In this document: piece after piece, positions 1-8,594 of the stretch
Layout: each line of letters begins with the position of its first letter
How positions within the stretch are numbered: position 1 is the stretch's first letter
Source of the DNA: Hydrogenophaga sp.
Lineage (GTDB): Bacteria > Pseudomonadota > Gammaproteobacteria > Burkholderiales > Burkholderiaceae_C
Direction: 5' to 3'
Length of the DNA: 64,000 bases
Assembly: GCA_018993155.1 (NCBI GenBank)
Contig: JAGKSX010000041.1
Coordinates: 21,085 to 85,084, forward strand
Program-made: the position numbers and the translations under genes
The notes under the pieces: generated by a model
Database searches by the model: none
What the model was told of the DNA's origin: nothing
The model's input: only the letters and a program-made list of their open reading frames with translations

Positions 1-1
1 C

Positions 2-214
2 TGGGCACACCCGCAACTCCAGGCGCGCCAGCGCTGGACCGAGGTGGGCTCGCCCCAGGGGCCGCTGCCGGCCCTGCTGCCACCGGGCACCTGGAACGAA
101 GGCCCGCGCATGGACCCGGTGCCCGCACTGGGCGAGCACACCGATGCGATCCTGGCCGAACTGGGTTACGGCGCGGACGGCATTGCCGCGCTGCGTGCGG
201 CCAAGGCCATCTGA
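2..214 (+). CDS. CaiB/BaiF family CoA-transferase, C-terminal fragment
   Basis: Only the last 70 residues lie in the window; the gene starts upstream. The reading frame is open from base 2 and ends at TGA 212-214. The stretch HPQLQARQRW, followed by a proline-rich turn, PALGEHTD and a final ILAELGYG helix, is the usual C-terminal end of family III CoA-transferases, where an arriving CoA thioester passes its CoA to a carboxylic acid. The CitE-like gene follows 10 bases later, so they are probably co-transcribed. CoA activation followed by lyase cleavage would suit a dicarboxylic or hydroxy acid, but the substrate cannot be read from this fragment. Confidence 0.8.
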   Translation, partial: WAHPQLQARQRWTEVGSPQGPLPALLPPGTWNEGPRMDPVPALGEHTDAILAELGYGADGIAALRAAKAI

Positions 215-224
215 GGTCGTGGCC

Positions 225-1055
225 ATGTCGACGCCCCTCGCCTGCGCGCGCACCTACCTCTTCGTGCCCGGCACTCGGCCCGATCGCTTCGGCAAGGCCT
301 TGGTCAGTGGCGCGGATGCGGTGGTGCTGGACCTCGAGGACGCCGTGGCGCCCGAGCACAAGACCGCCGCGCGCGCCCACGTGGTCGGTTGGCTGCAGAC
401 CGCCGGGCCAGCCGACCGCTCCCGCTGCGTGGTGCGCATCAACGATTCGACTTCGGACTGGTTTGCGGACGACCTGACCGCCCTGCTGGGCACCGGCGTG
501 GCGCAGATCATGCTGCCCAAGACCGAACAGGCGCAGCAAGTCCGCTTCGTCGTGGAGGCCTTGCCGGGCGTTCAGGTGCTGGCCCTCATCGAAAGCGCCA
601 GGGGCGTGGCCCAGGTGGACGAGATTGCGGGCGCCATCGGTGTGGCCAGGCTCGTGTTCGGCACCCTGGACTTCGCCCTGGACCTGGACCTGGACATCCG
701 CCGCGACGCTGTCGGTCTGAGCCACGCGGCGGCGCGCATCGCACTGGCCTCGCGCCTGGCCGACCTCCCCGCGCCCGTGGCCGGCGTCACCCCGCAACTG
801 GACGACGAGGCACGGCTCATGGCCGACCTGGCCTGGGCGCGTTGCCACGGCTTCGGCGCCAAGCTGTGCATTCACCCGAACCAGGTCCTGCCGATCCACC
901 GCGCGCTGCAGCCCGCCGAGGCCGAACTCGCCTGGGCCCGGCGCGTGCTGGCGGCCGATGCGGCGTCGCCCGGCGCGGCCCGGCTCGACGGCCGCATGGT
1001 CGATGCGCCCGTGGTGCGCCAGGCGCGCCGAACGCTGCGGGCCGCGGGGCATTGA
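225..1055 (+). CDS. CitE-like HpcH/HpaI family CoA lyase
   Basis: The 276-residue protein matches the CitE/malyl-CoA lyase family (TIM barrel, Mg-dependent cleavage or formation of hydroxyacyl-CoA). Visible motifs are YLFVPGTRPDRF (11-22), VVLDLEDAV (33-41, acidic residues near the metal site), the LIESARG strand and GTLDFALDLD. The C-terminal GAKLCIHPNQV is typical of citramalyl-CoA and malyl-CoA lyase relatives. I start at ATG 225, just after the upstream stop, because the longer frame from 144 only adds residues overlapping the CoA-transferase end. The pairing of CoA-transferase and CitE-like lyase recalls itaconate/citramalate catabolism, but the MaoC-type hydratase of that pathway is not here. 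Confidence 0.85.
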   Translation: MSTPLACARTYLFVPGTRPDRFGKALVSGADAVVLDLEDAVAPEHKTAARAHVVGWLQTAGPADRSRCVVRINDSTSDWFADDLTALLGTGVAQIMLPKTEQAQQVRFVVEALPGVQVLALIESARGVAQVDEIAGAIGVARLVFGTLDFALDLDLDIRRDAVGLSHAAARIALASRLADLPAPVAGVTPQLDDEARLMADLAWARCHGFGAKLCIHPNQVLPIHRALQPAEAELAWARRVLAADAASPGAARLDGRMVDAPVVRQARRTLRAAGH

Positions 1056-1099
1056 ACCCGGGCCTCATCCCCACCGATTACCACAGAGAAAGAAGCAAC

Positions 1100-2446
1100 A
1101 TGGCATCCACCATCATCGATTCGCGCATCTTCGGCGACATGTTCAGCGATGCGCGCATGCGCGAGGTCTGGTCCGACGAGAACCGCACGGCCAAGTACCT
1201 CGACATCGAGCGCGCGCTGGCCAAGGTTCAGGGACAGCTCGGCATCATTCCTCAGGAAGCGGCCGACGAAATCGTCAGGAACTGCGAGCTGTCGCAGATC
1301 GACTGGGCCAAGCTCAAGGCCAAGACCGAACAGATCGGCTACCCGATCATCGCGGTCGTCAATCAGATCAATGCCAACTGCCGCGACAAGCTCGGTGAGT
1401 ACTGCCACTGGGGTGCCACCACGCAGGACATCACCGACACCGCCGCCGTCCTTCAGATGCGAGAGGGCCTGGCGCTGGTGGAGCAGGACCTGAACGAGAT
1501 CGGCGAAGCGCTGGCCGCGCTGGCCCGCAAGTACCGGGACACGCCCGTGATCGGCCGCTCCAACCTGCAGCAGGCCACGCCCATCACCTTCGGCTACAAG
1601 ATGGCCAGCATCCTGGCCGGCATCGACCGGCACCGCGAGCGGCTGCAGCAGCTCAAACCGCGCGTGCTGATGGGCGAATTCGGTGGCGCCTCGGGCACCC
1701 TGTCGTCGCTGGAGAGCGGCGCCATGGAGACGCAGGCTGGATTGATGAAGGAGCTGGGCCTCGCCCAGCCACTGATCTCGTGGCACACCGTGCGCGACAC
1801 CATCGCCGAGGTCGGCGCGTTCCTGGGGCTTGTCGGCGGCTCGCTCGGCAAGATCGCCATGGACGTCAAGCTCATGATGCAGACGGAAGTGGCCGAGGTG
1901 TTCGAGCCCTATGCGCCGGGGCGCGGCTCCTCCTCCACCATGCCGCAGAAGCGCAACCCGATTTCCTGCCTCTACATCCACGCCAACATCTCGGTGGCCC
2001 GCCAGCATGCCGCGGCCCTGATGGACGCCATGGTCGCCGACCACGAGCGCTCCACCGGTCCCTGGGAAATCGAATGGGTGTCGCTGCCCGAGATCTTCTG
2101 CCTGATGTCTGGGGCGCTGAAACAGACCAAGTTCGTGCTCAAGGGCCTCGAAGTGGACGCTTCCCGCATGCGCGCCAACATCGACATCACCAACGGGCTG
2201 GTGATGTCGGAAGCGGTGATGATGGGCCTGGGTCCCTACATCGGCCGCGAGTACGCACACGACCTGGTCTACGACCTGTGCCGTCAGGCATTGAAGGAAG
2301 ACCGGCCGCTGATCGAAATCCTGGCCGTGCACCCGGAAATCACGCCCCATGTGACCCGTGCCCAGCTCGAAGCCATGTGCGAGCCGGCGAACCACCTGGG
2401 CCAGGCCGGCGTCATGGTCGATCGCGTGCTCGCGGCGCGGCGCTGA
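1100..2446 (+). CDS. Class II fumarase/aspartase-superfamily lyase
   Basis: This 448-residue protein belongs to the superfamily of adenylosuccinate lyase, argininosuccinate lyase, fumarase and 3-carboxymuconate cycloisomerase. The signature loop GSSSTMPQKRNP is at 276-287, with the catalytic serine within the SSS run, and HWGATTQD is at 103-110. These enzymes are tetramers that eliminate fumarate-like products. Its length and the GATTQDITDT motif point to the adenylosuccinate lyase/carboxymuconate cycloisomerase branch. Its place after a CoA lyase and next to a LysR/Bug pair favours a catabolic role over purine synthesis. An AGAGAAAGAAG purine-rich stretch precedes ATG 1100. Its 3' end overlaps the convergent LysR gene by 35 bases. 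Confidence 0.85.
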   Translation: MASTIIDSRIFGDMFSDARMREVWSDENRTAKYLDIERALAKVQGQLGIIPQEAADEIVRNCELSQIDWAKLKAKTEQIGYPIIAVVNQINANCRDKLGEYCHWGATTQDITDTAAVLQMREGLALVEQDLNEIGEALAALARKYRDTPVIGRSNLQQATPITFGYKMASILAGIDRHRERLQQLKPRVLMGEFGGASGTLSSLESGAMETQAGLMKELGLAQPLISWHTVRDTIAEVGAFLGLVGGSLGKIAMDVKLMMQTEVAEVFEPYAPGRGSSSTMPQKRNPISCLYIHANISVARQHAAALMDAMVADHERSTGPWEIEWVSLPEIFCLMSGALKQTKFVLKGLEVDASRMRANIDITNGLVMSEAVMMGLGPYIGREYAHDLVYDLCRQALKEDRPLIEILAVHPEITPHVTRAQLEAMCEPANHLGQAGVMVDRVLAARR

Positions 2447-3362
2447 CGCCTTCGGCGGCCTTGCCGCGTTTTGCTTTCATCTCCGCAAAGAACTCATACA
2501 ACTGCAGCGCCGCCGGCGAGAGCGAGCGACCCTTGCGCCGAATCAACCCGACCTTGCGGGTGATGATCGGATCCACCAGCGGCACGCTCACCAGCAGCGG
2601 GTGACCGGGAGCGGGCATGGCCATCGAAGGCACCGCTGCCACGCCCAGACCTGCTTCGACCAGGCCCAGCATGGTCGTCACATGCTGCGCTTCGTAGATG
2701 TTCTGCGGCAGACCGGGCTGGCCCGACAGCGCCTGGTCGATCAGCAGCCGGTTGCCCGAGGCCTTGCTCACGGAGATGTAGTCGTACCTGGCCAGATCGG
2801 CCCAGGACACGCGGCGTTTTCGGGCAATGGCGTGATCGCGGCGACAGGCCGCGACGAAGCGCTCCTCCAGAAGCGGCTTGAACTCGATGTCGGGCTCCTG
2901 GCTGCCCATGAAATTGAGCCCGAAATCCGCCTCGCCGCGCGACACGGCCGACAGCACCTCGTTCGCGCTGGCATCGAAGATCTTCACCCGGATCTTGGGG
3001 TACTGTTCCCGGTAGCGCGAGATCACGTGCGAGATGAAGTAATACACCGTGGACGGCACGCAGGCGATGGTGACCTCGCCCATGCGGGTGCTGCCCACCC
3101 CCCGGATGCCGAGCAGGGTGTTGTCCAGCTCGTCCAGCAATTGCTGCACTTTTCGGTCGAAGTCGCGGCCGACGGCTGTGAGTTCGACCTTGCGCGTCGT
3201 GCGCTCCAGCAACTTGACCCCCAGGGCTTCTTCCAGTTTTTCGATGCGGCGGCTGAACGCGGGTTGAGACACGTGCAGCGCGTTGGCCGCCTTGCGAAAA
3301 CTGCTGAGTTCGGCCACGGTGCGGAATGCCTGCAGGTCGTTGAGGTTGAAGTTGATGGCCAT
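2412..3362 (-). CDS. LysR-type transcriptional regulator
   Basis: The 316-residue protein has an N-terminal winged helix-turn-helix (about residues 5-60; SFRKAANALHVSQPAFSRRI) and a LysR substrate-binding domain, including FGLNFMGSQEPDIEF. I start at the ATG at 3362 (MAINFNLNDLQAFR) rather than the longer frame from 3413, because LysR proteins begin a few residues before the DLQAF helix. It is transcribed divergently from the Bug receptor gene at 3494 and converges on the lyase gene, the standard layout for a regulator of a neighbouring catabolic operon. The inducer is unknown; a substrate or CoA-lyase intermediate is a guess. Confidence 0.9.
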   Translation of the reverse strand: MAINFNLNDLQAFRTVAELSSFRKAANALHVSQPAFSRRIEKLEEALGVKLLERTTRKVELTAVGRDFDRKVQQLLDELDNTLLGIRGVGSTRMGEVTIACVPSTVYYFISHVISRYREQYPKIRVKIFDASANEVLSAVSRGEADFGLNFMGSQEPDIEFKPLLEERFVAACRRDHAIARKRRVSWADLARYDYISVSKASGNRLLIDQALSGQPGLPQNIYEAQHVTTMLGLVEAGLGVAAVPSMAMPAPGHPLLVSVPLVDPIITRKVGLIRRKGRSLSPAALQLYEFFAEMKAKRGKAAEGVSAAPRARDRP

Positions 3363-3389
3363 GGCAGCGGTGGGTTTTCTGGTTGATCC

Positions 3390-3424
3390 AAATTGTGCAT
3401 CAATGATTCGCAAACATGCAATTT
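3390..3424. promoter_or_regulatory. Candidate LysR operator region between divergent genes
   Basis: The 131-base spacer between the LysR start (3362) and the Bug start (3494) contains AAATTG (3390-3395) and its inverted partner CAATTT (3419-3424). Inside lies the short symmetric element ATTG-TGCAT-CAAT (3392-3404). LysR proteins usually bind imperfect dyads in exactly such divergent spacers. The symmetry is seen in the sequence; binding is inferred. Confidence 0.4.
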
Positions 3425-3493
3425 ACTTGGCATAAGACAGCGGCGACGATACGTTCCGAGATTCAAGACCACCCCCACCCATCGGAGAGACAA

Positions 3494-4471
3494 ATGCAGA
3501 TTCAAAAGAGACAAGTGCTGAGCGCTGTTGCCGTTGCGATCGCCGCCACCTGGGCGTTCGGTAGCGCTCAGGCGGCTTACCCCGAGAGGACCATCAGCAT
3601 CGTCGTTCCGACGTCGGCGGGCGGTGCCAACGATGCCATGGCCCGGACCATCGGCCAGGCCCTGACGCTGCTTCTCAAGCAGTCCGTCATCGTGGACAAC
3701 AAGGCCGGCGGCAATGGCGCGATCGCCAGCGAGTTCGTGGCGCGCGCGGCGCCCGACGGTTACACGCTGATGCTGGGCTACATCGCCACCCATGCGATGA
3801 ACCCCTCGCTGCAGAAGCTGCGCTACGACCCCGTCAAGGACTTCGAGCCGGTGGGCATGGTGGGCTATTCCGCCACGCTCATGGTGGCCAACACCCAGGT
3901 AGCGGCCAACAACGCAAAGGAGTTGGTGACCTTCATGAAGGCCAACCCGGACAAGATCAACTACGCGTCGGCCGGCAACGGCACGGCCCCGCACTTCGCG
4001 GCGGAGATGTTCAAGCTGTCCACCGGCACCGCCATGACGCATGTCCCCTACAAGGGCTCTGCCCCCGCCGTGACCGACACGATCGCCGGCCAGACGCAGG
4101 TGATGTTCCCCAGCCTCTTTACCGCGATGCCGAACGTGAAGAACGGCAAGCTCAAGGCACTGGGCCTGGCCGGCTCCAAGCGGTCGCCGTTGATGCCCGA
4201 TGTGCCCACGCTCAAGGAGCAGGGCATCAACAATGTGGACGTGTCGCAGTGGTACGCCATCTTCGCGCCCGCCAAGACGCCCAAGCCCGTGCTGGAGCAG
4301 CTGAACAAGGCGCTGAATCAGGTGCTCGCCGACCCCGCCACCGTCAAACGCCTGGAAGAGCATGGCGCCGAAGTCGACACGATGAGCCTGGAGGAAATGC
4401 GCGGTTTCGTGCAGGCCGAACAGGTGAAGTGGAAGCAGGTGGTGCAAGCCGCGAAACTGAAGGCCGACTGA
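3494..4471 (+). CDS. Bug/TctC-family periplasmic solute receptor
   Basis: The 325-residue protein has an N-terminal signal peptide (about 1-26, ending AQA before AYPERT) and the Bug family hallmarks YPERTISIVVP, GGxxDAMAR-like (GGANDAMART), DNKAGGNG and THVPYKGSAPA. Bug proteins bind carboxylates in the periplasm for tripartite tricarboxylate transporters, or act as sensors when no membrane partner is linked. No TctA or TctB gene is in this window. ATG 3494 is chosen over 3416 because it gives a clean signal peptide and has GGAGA at 3484-3488. It is divergent from the LysR gene, which likely controls it. Confidence 0.92.
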   Translation: MQIQKRQVLSAVAVAIAATWAFGSAQAAYPERTISIVVPTSAGGANDAMARTIGQALTLLLKQSVIVDNKAGGNGAIASEFVARAAPDGYTLMLGYIATHAMNPSLQKLRYDPVKDFEPVGMVGYSATLMVANTQVAANNAKELVTFMKANPDKINYASAGNGTAPHFAAEMFKLSTGTAMTHVPYKGSAPAVTDTIAGQTQVMFPSLFTAMPNVKNGKLKALGLAGSKRSPLMPDVPTLKEQGINNVDVSQWYAIFAPAKTPKPVLEQLNKALNQVLADPATVKRLEEHGAEVDTMSLEEMRGFVQAEQVKWKQVVQAAKLKAD

Positions 4472-4503
4472 AGTTCCAATCGACGCAGCGGCTCCCGGTC
4501 AGA

Positions 4504-5571
4504 TCACCTCCCGCCGGTCCGCTTGTGCCGCAAGGCCCCGGGCGGATGCCCGATGACCCTTTTGAACGCGCGGCTGAACGAGGCCTCCGAGTCGTAGCCC
4601 AGGCGGCTGGCGGCCACGGCCACGCGCATGCCTTCGCGCTCGATCCAGCGGCGCGCCTGGAACATCCGCACGCGGGTCACGTACCGGGCCGGGCTCTCGC
4701 CCAAGGTGCGCGTGAACAGCTCGGCGAAGCTGGAGCGCGAGGCACCCATCAGGTCCGCCAGCGCCGGCACCGTCCAATCGCGTTCGGGCTCGGTGTGGAT
4801 CGCGGCGATCACCTTGCCGATGCGGGGGCATTGCACCGCCGCGATCCAGCCACTGGCGTCGCTGCAGGCGCACTCGACCCAGGCGCGGATGATGCAGGCG
4901 GCCAGCACATCGGCCAGGCGCGCGAGCATGCCGCAGGCACCGATGCGGTCCAGCGCGACCTCGCGCTCCATCGCTTCGAGCAACGCGGGCACGGAGGGGT
5001 CTCGCGTGGCCAGTTCGTTGGCGCGCATCGCCTCCGGCATCATCGCCAGCAGGGGGTGCAGGGGATCGAGGTTGAAGCGCATGGCGCCGCAGAAGACGAT
5101 GTCGTTCGGCGCGCCCGCAGGCCCTTCGTCCGGCGTTGGGGGCGATGAGGCCGATGAGGCCGGGGAAGCGGGCTGCGGCGCGCCACCGATGAGGTAGATG
5201 TTGTCCGCCACCGGGGTGCGCGAGAGCGATTCGATGTCGACGCACGGCACGTCGGGCGCGCTGGCCAGGATGTGAAAGCTGCCCCGCGGCAGCAGCACCG
5301 CATCGCCAGCGTCCAGCCGCACCCAGTCGTGACCGGGCAGCCAGAGCCAGCAGCCGCCGCGCGCCACGAAATGGAAACGGGCCTCCGGGCGCGCGGGGTA
5401 GGCCACGGCCCAGGGCGGCTGCATCACGCAACGGCCGTATTCGACGCCGTCCAGCCGCAAGCCCAGCAGGATGCGGCTCAGCAGGTCGGCGGGGCGGGGC
5501 GGCGCGTCCACCGCGCCACGGGCGGCGCTGCCCTCTGGCAGGGCGACAGATTCGGAGGAATAGTCAAGCAT
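4504..5571 (-). CDS. AraC-family transcriptional regulator with cupin sensor domain
   Basis: The 355-residue protein has an N-terminal cupin-type domain (AraC-binding-like; HFVARGGCWLWLPG, GDAVLLPRGSFHIL) and a C-terminal double helix-turn-helix (roughly 255-345; MGASRSSFAELFTRTLGESPARYVTRVRM and YDSEASFSRAFKRVIGHPPG). A low-complexity Ala/Ser/Pro linker lies near residue 140. The first ATG is at 5571; a GTG at 5586 would add five residues. It is divergent from the MFS gene at 5649, with only 77 bases between the two starts, so it probably regulates that exporter. This layout is common for AraC/MFS drug-efflux pairs in Burkholderiales. Confidence 0.9.
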   Translation of the reverse strand: MLDYSSESVALPEGSAARGAVDAPPRPADLLSRILLGLRLDGVEYGRCVMQPPWAVAYPARPEARFHFVARGGCWLWLPGHDWVRLDAGDAVLLPRGSFHILASAPDVPCVDIESLSRTPVADNIYLIGGAPQPASPASSASSPPTPDEGPAGAPNDIVFCGAMRFNLDPLHPLLAMMPEAMRANELATRDPSVPALLEAMEREVALDRIGACGMLARLADVLAACIIRAWVECACSDASGWIAAVQCPRIGKVIAAIHTEPERDWTVPALADLMGASRSSFAELFTRTLGESPARYVTRVRMFQARRWIEREGMRVAVAASRLGYDSEASFSRAFKRVIGHPPGALRHKRTGGR

Positions 5572-5648
5572 TTCGGCTTTTCCCACATGGAAACGCCGGC
5601 ATCTTATCCCTAAGCTGGCGGTCTTGCTGGCTTCCCCCCGTTCAATTC

Positions 5649-6905
5649 ATGTCCTCCTCCTGCTCCACCTGCATCGATCCCTCCCAAGCCGTGGCCGCAC
5701 CGCCGCCGCCGGCGAACGCGGATTCGCCCCACTGGGCCGCCGTCGGTTCGCTGGCGCTGGGCGTTTTCGGCCTGGTGACCGCCGAATTCCTGCCGGCCAG
5801 CCTGTTGACGGCCATGGCCGCGGACCTGGGCATCAGCAACGGCGCCGCGGGCCAGACGGTCACGGCGACGGCGCTGGTGGGCGCGGTCGCCGCTCCCGCC
5901 TTTCCGCTGCTGACGCGGCGGCTGGACCGCAAGTGGGTGATGCTGGCGCTGAGCCTGCTGCTGGTCGTCTCCAACCTGATGGCCGCGACGGCCACCTCGC
6001 TGCCCGTGCTGCTGGTGGCCCGCGTGCTGCTGGGCTTGGCGCTGGGCGGCTTCTGGGCCCTGGCGGGCGCGCTGGCCCTGCGGCTGGTGCCCGCGGACCG
6101 ATTCGCCCGCGCCATGTCCCTGATCCTCACGGGGGTGTCGGTGGCCACGGTGTGCGCCGCCCCCATCGGCGCGTGGATGGGCGATCTGTGGGGGTGGCGC
6201 AGCGCCTTCGTTGCCGCAGGTGTGGTCAGCGTGGTGACGCTGGTCGCGCAGGCCATCACGCTGCCCGCGCTGCCGCCGCGCGACCACGCCAATCTGCGCG
6301 TGCTGGGCCAGTTGCTGCTGCGGCCGCAGGTGCGCATGGCCCTGCTGGCGGTGCTGCTGGTGATCTCGGGCCATTTCGCGGGCTTCACCTATATCCGGCC
6401 GCTGATGGAAAACGTCACCCACCTGTCCGTCCAGGCGATCACGGTGGTGCTGCTGGGCTACGGCATCGGGGGCTTCTTCGGCAACCTGGCGGGTGGCTAC
6501 CTGGCCGAGCGCAGTGAGCGCCGCGCCATCGTGGCGGGGGGCACGCTGGTCGTCCTCATGGCGGGCAGCCTGTTGCTGGCGGGTTCGTCAGGGCTGGTGA
6601 CCGCCGTGGCGGTGGCGCTCTGGGGTTTTGCGTTCGGCGCTTTCCCGGTCGGTTTCCAGACCTGGGTGGTGCGGGCCGCGCCCGACCACGCCGAAGGCGC
6701 GGGCGGCCTGATGGTGGCGGCGTTCCAGATCGCCATTGCCAGCGGCGCGGTCGGCGGCGGGCTGCTGGTCGATCACGTGGGCGCGCTCGGTGCGCCGGCC
6801 TTCGCGCTGGTCGCCATCGTGCTGGGCACCTTGCTCACCCTGCGCCACGGTCCCCGGCCGCAGGGCCAACGGGCCGCCGCCCAGCCGGCGCCGGTTCATC
6901 ACTGA
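5649..6905 (+). CDS. MFS transporter, AraJ/sugar-efflux type
   Basis: The 418-residue protein has about twelve hydrophobic segments and MFS signatures: LGVFGLVTAEFLPASLLTAMAADLGIS near the first helix, the loop motif RRLDRKWVM after helix 2, and ALGGFWALAGALALRLVP around helices 4-5. This resembles the drug:H+ antiporter-1 / arabinose efflux (AraJ, NepI) group. It acts in the inner membrane as a proton-coupled exporter; the substrate is unknown. The N-terminal 30 residues are Cys/Ser/Pro-rich and cytoplasmic. It ends one base before the convergent LysR gene, so both genes share essentially no 3' spacer. Confidence 0.88.
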   Translation: MSSSCSTCIDPSQAVAAPPPPANADSPHWAAVGSLALGVFGLVTAEFLPASLLTAMAADLGISNGAAGQTVTATALVGAVAAPAFPLLTRRLDRKWVMLALSLLLVVSNLMAATATSLPVLLVARVLLGLALGGFWALAGALALRLVPADRFARAMSLILTGVSVATVCAAPIGAWMGDLWGWRSAFVAAGVVSVVTLVAQAITLPALPPRDHANLRVLGQLLLRPQVRMALLAVLLVISGHFAGFTYIRPLMENVTHLSVQAITVVLLGYGIGGFFGNLAGGYLAERSERRAIVAGGTLVVLMAGSLLLAGSSGLVTAVAVALWGFAFGAFPVGFQTWVVRAAPDHAEGAGGLMVAAFQIAIASGAVGGGLLVDHVGALGAPAFALVAIVLGTLLTLRHGPRPQGQRAAAQPAPVHH

Positions 6906-6906
6906 A

Positions 6907-7866
6907 TCAGGGCGTCGTCGGGTCTGAAGCCGGGGCATTGCGCACGCGCCGCTGGCGCGCCTGCGGCAGCGACGCGTGCTGGTGCAAGGCGAGGCGCAGG
7001 GCCGTCGCGGCCACACCGAGGGCGCGGTCGGTGCGGCGGGCCAGGTAGGTTTGCGTGTGCGCCACGCCCTGCGGACCGAGGGCCGTGGCGGCCAGGGGCA
7101 CCAGTTGCTTCTCGGCCAGTTCGCGCTCGATCACCCACCTCGGCAGGCGGCCCCAACCCACCCCGCCCAGGATCAGGGCCCGCTTGGCGTCCTGCGTGCC
7201 CACGCGCAGCGTCTGGGGCGACAGCACACCGAAGTCGCGTCCCTCGGACAGCGGTGTGGGATCCTCCAGCACGATCTGCACGTGGTCGGCCAGCTCGACG
7301 CTGGTGAGCACCTTGCGGCGCCGGGCCAGCGCATGGCTGGCGGCGGCCACCGCCACGATGGGCACCCGCTGCAGCGCCTCGGTCTCGATGCGCGGATCGA
7401 GAAAGTCTTCGCCGGCCATGATGGCCAGGTCGCACTGCCGCTCGCGCAGCGCTTGCAGCGGACCACCCAGTGGCGCGACCGCCAGGCGCAGCCGAACCGA
7501 CGGCCAGGTCTCGCGCACCTCCTTGAGCGCGGCGGCCACCACGGGCAGCGGGTAGAGCGTGTCCACCATCAGCGACAGCTCGATCTCCACGCCCTCGCCC
7601 AGGCCGCGCGCGCGTGCCCGCATGAAGTCCACCTTGAGCAGCACGGCGTGCGCGTCTTCCAGCAAGGCCAGGCCGGCCGGCGTGAGTGTGGGCCGGTGGC
7701 CGCCGCGATCGAAGAGGCTCACGTCGAGCTGGTGTTCGAGGTTGGCGATCGCGTGGCTCACGGCCGACTGCGCGCGCCGCAGGCGCGTGGCACCGGCCCG
7801 AAAGCTGCCGGCCTCGGCCACGGTCACGAACATGCGAATCTGATCGAGGGTGAGCGCGTCCAGCAT
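6907..7866 (-). CDS. LysR-type transcriptional regulator
   Basis: The 319-residue protein has a LysR helix-turn-helix (about 4-62; [20 protein letters not shown]) followed by a periplasmic-binding-like effector domain ([26 protein letters not shown]). It is divergent from wrbA; the spacer holds a textbook LysR box that overlaps the start codon of this gene, suggesting negative autoregulation and control of the wrbA-MFS-ahpD cluster. A quinone or electrophile-related inducer would suit the targets but is inference. The 3' end faces the MFS gene with one base between stop codons. Confidence 0.9.
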   Translation of the reverse strand: MLDALTLDQIRMFVTVAEAGSFRAGATRLRRAQSAVSHAIANLEHQLDVSLFDRGGHRPTLTPAGLALLEDAHAVLLKVDFMRARARGLGEGVEIELSLMVDTLYPLPVVAAALKEVRETWPSVRLRLAVAPLGGPLQALRERQCDLAIMAGEDFLDPRIETEALQRVPIVAVAAASHALARRRKVLTSVELADHVQIVLEDPTPLSEGRDFGVLSPQTLRVGTQDAKRALILGGVGWGRLPRWVIERELAEKQLVPLAATALGPQGVAHTQTYLARRTDRALGVAATALRLALHQHASLPQARQRRVRNAPASDPTTP

Positions 7867-7918
7867 TGATCGATTCCGTAGATCAGGAAGCGCAGAATTT
7901 TAGGCCTTCCGCAGATCA
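7867..7918. promoter_or_regulatory. LysR box and half-site in the LysR/wrbA spacer
   Basis: TGATC (7867-7871) and GATCA (7881-7885) form the inverted repeat TGATC-N9-GATCA, containing the classic ATC-N9-GAT LysR recognition pattern. A second GATCA at 7914-7918 lies exactly 33 bases downstream, about three helical turns. The longer unit TTCCG(T/C)AGATCA occurs at 7874-7885 and 7907-7918. Arrangement of a strong dyad beside the regulator start and a half-site nearer the target promoter is the usual recognition/activation-site pair. Sequence pattern is seen; binding is inferred. Confidence 0.65.
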
Positions 7919-7967
7919 ATGTGGCTACCCATACTTCTCCCATTTCCACATGAGAGGTGTTCACGTC

Positions 7968-8594
7968 ATGACCCAAGTGCTGGTGCTCTATTACTCTTCC
8001 TATGGCCACATCGCGACCATGGCCAGCGCCGTGGCCGAGGGCGCGCGCACGGCGGGCGCGCAGGCCGTGATCAAGCGCGTGCCCGAACTGGTACCGGACG
8101 CCGTGGCGCGCAAGGCCGGCTACCAGCTGGCGCACGACGTGCCGGTGGCCACCGTGGAGGAGCTCGCCGCGTACGACGCCATCGTGCTGGGCACGCCCAC
8201 CCGCTTTGGCAACATGGCCGCGCAGATGAAGAACTTTCTCGATCAGGCCGGTGGCCTGTGGGCCCGGGACGCGCTGGTGGGCAAGGTGGGCAGCGTGTTC
8301 ACCTCCACGGGCAGCCAGCACGGCGGGCAGGAGTCGACCATCCTCTCGACGCACATCGTGCTGATGCACCTGGGACTGGTGGTGGTGGGCCTGCCCTACA
8401 GCTTCAAGGGCCAGATGCGCATGGACGAGGTCACCGGTGGCTCGCCTTATGGCGCGGCCACGTTGGCCGATGACGGGTTGGGCGGCGACCGCCAGCCCAG
8501 CCTGAATGAAATCGAAGCGGCCCGCTACCAGGGGGCCCATGTGGCGCGGGTGGCCCGGGCGCTGGCGCTGTCGCAGCCGATGGCGGTGGCGTGA
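7968..8594 (+). CDS. wrbA: WrbA-type NAD(P)H:quinone oxidoreductase
   Basis: The 208-residue protein matches type IV NAD(P)H:quinone oxidoreductases, FMN flavodoxin-fold enzymes that reduce quinones by two electrons and limit redox cycling. Key parts are [12 protein letters not shown] (FMN phosphate loop), [22 protein letters not shown] and [18 protein letters not shown]. coli WrbA has 198 residues. ATG 7968 ([11 protein letters not shown]) is the family start; the frame from 7866 would overlap the LysR start codon and operator. The stop TGA overlaps the GTG of the MFS gene, so the two are translationally coupled. Confidence 0.93.
   Translation: MTQVLVLYYSSYGHIATMASAVAEGARTAGAQAVIKRVPELVPDAVARKAGYQLAHDVPVATVEELAAYDAIVLGTPTRFGNMAAQMKNFLDQAGGLWARDALVGKVGSVFTSTGSQHGGQESTILSTHIVLMHLGLVVVGLPYSFKGQMRMDEVTGGSPYGAATLADDGLGGDRQPSLNEIEAARYQGAHVARVARALALSQPMAVA

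Noticed and set aside
872-2395. 507-codon open frame on the minus strand opposite the lyase gene
   Set aside because: It is the antisense shadow of a well-supported superfamily lyase; its His/Gly/Arg-rich translation has no motif.
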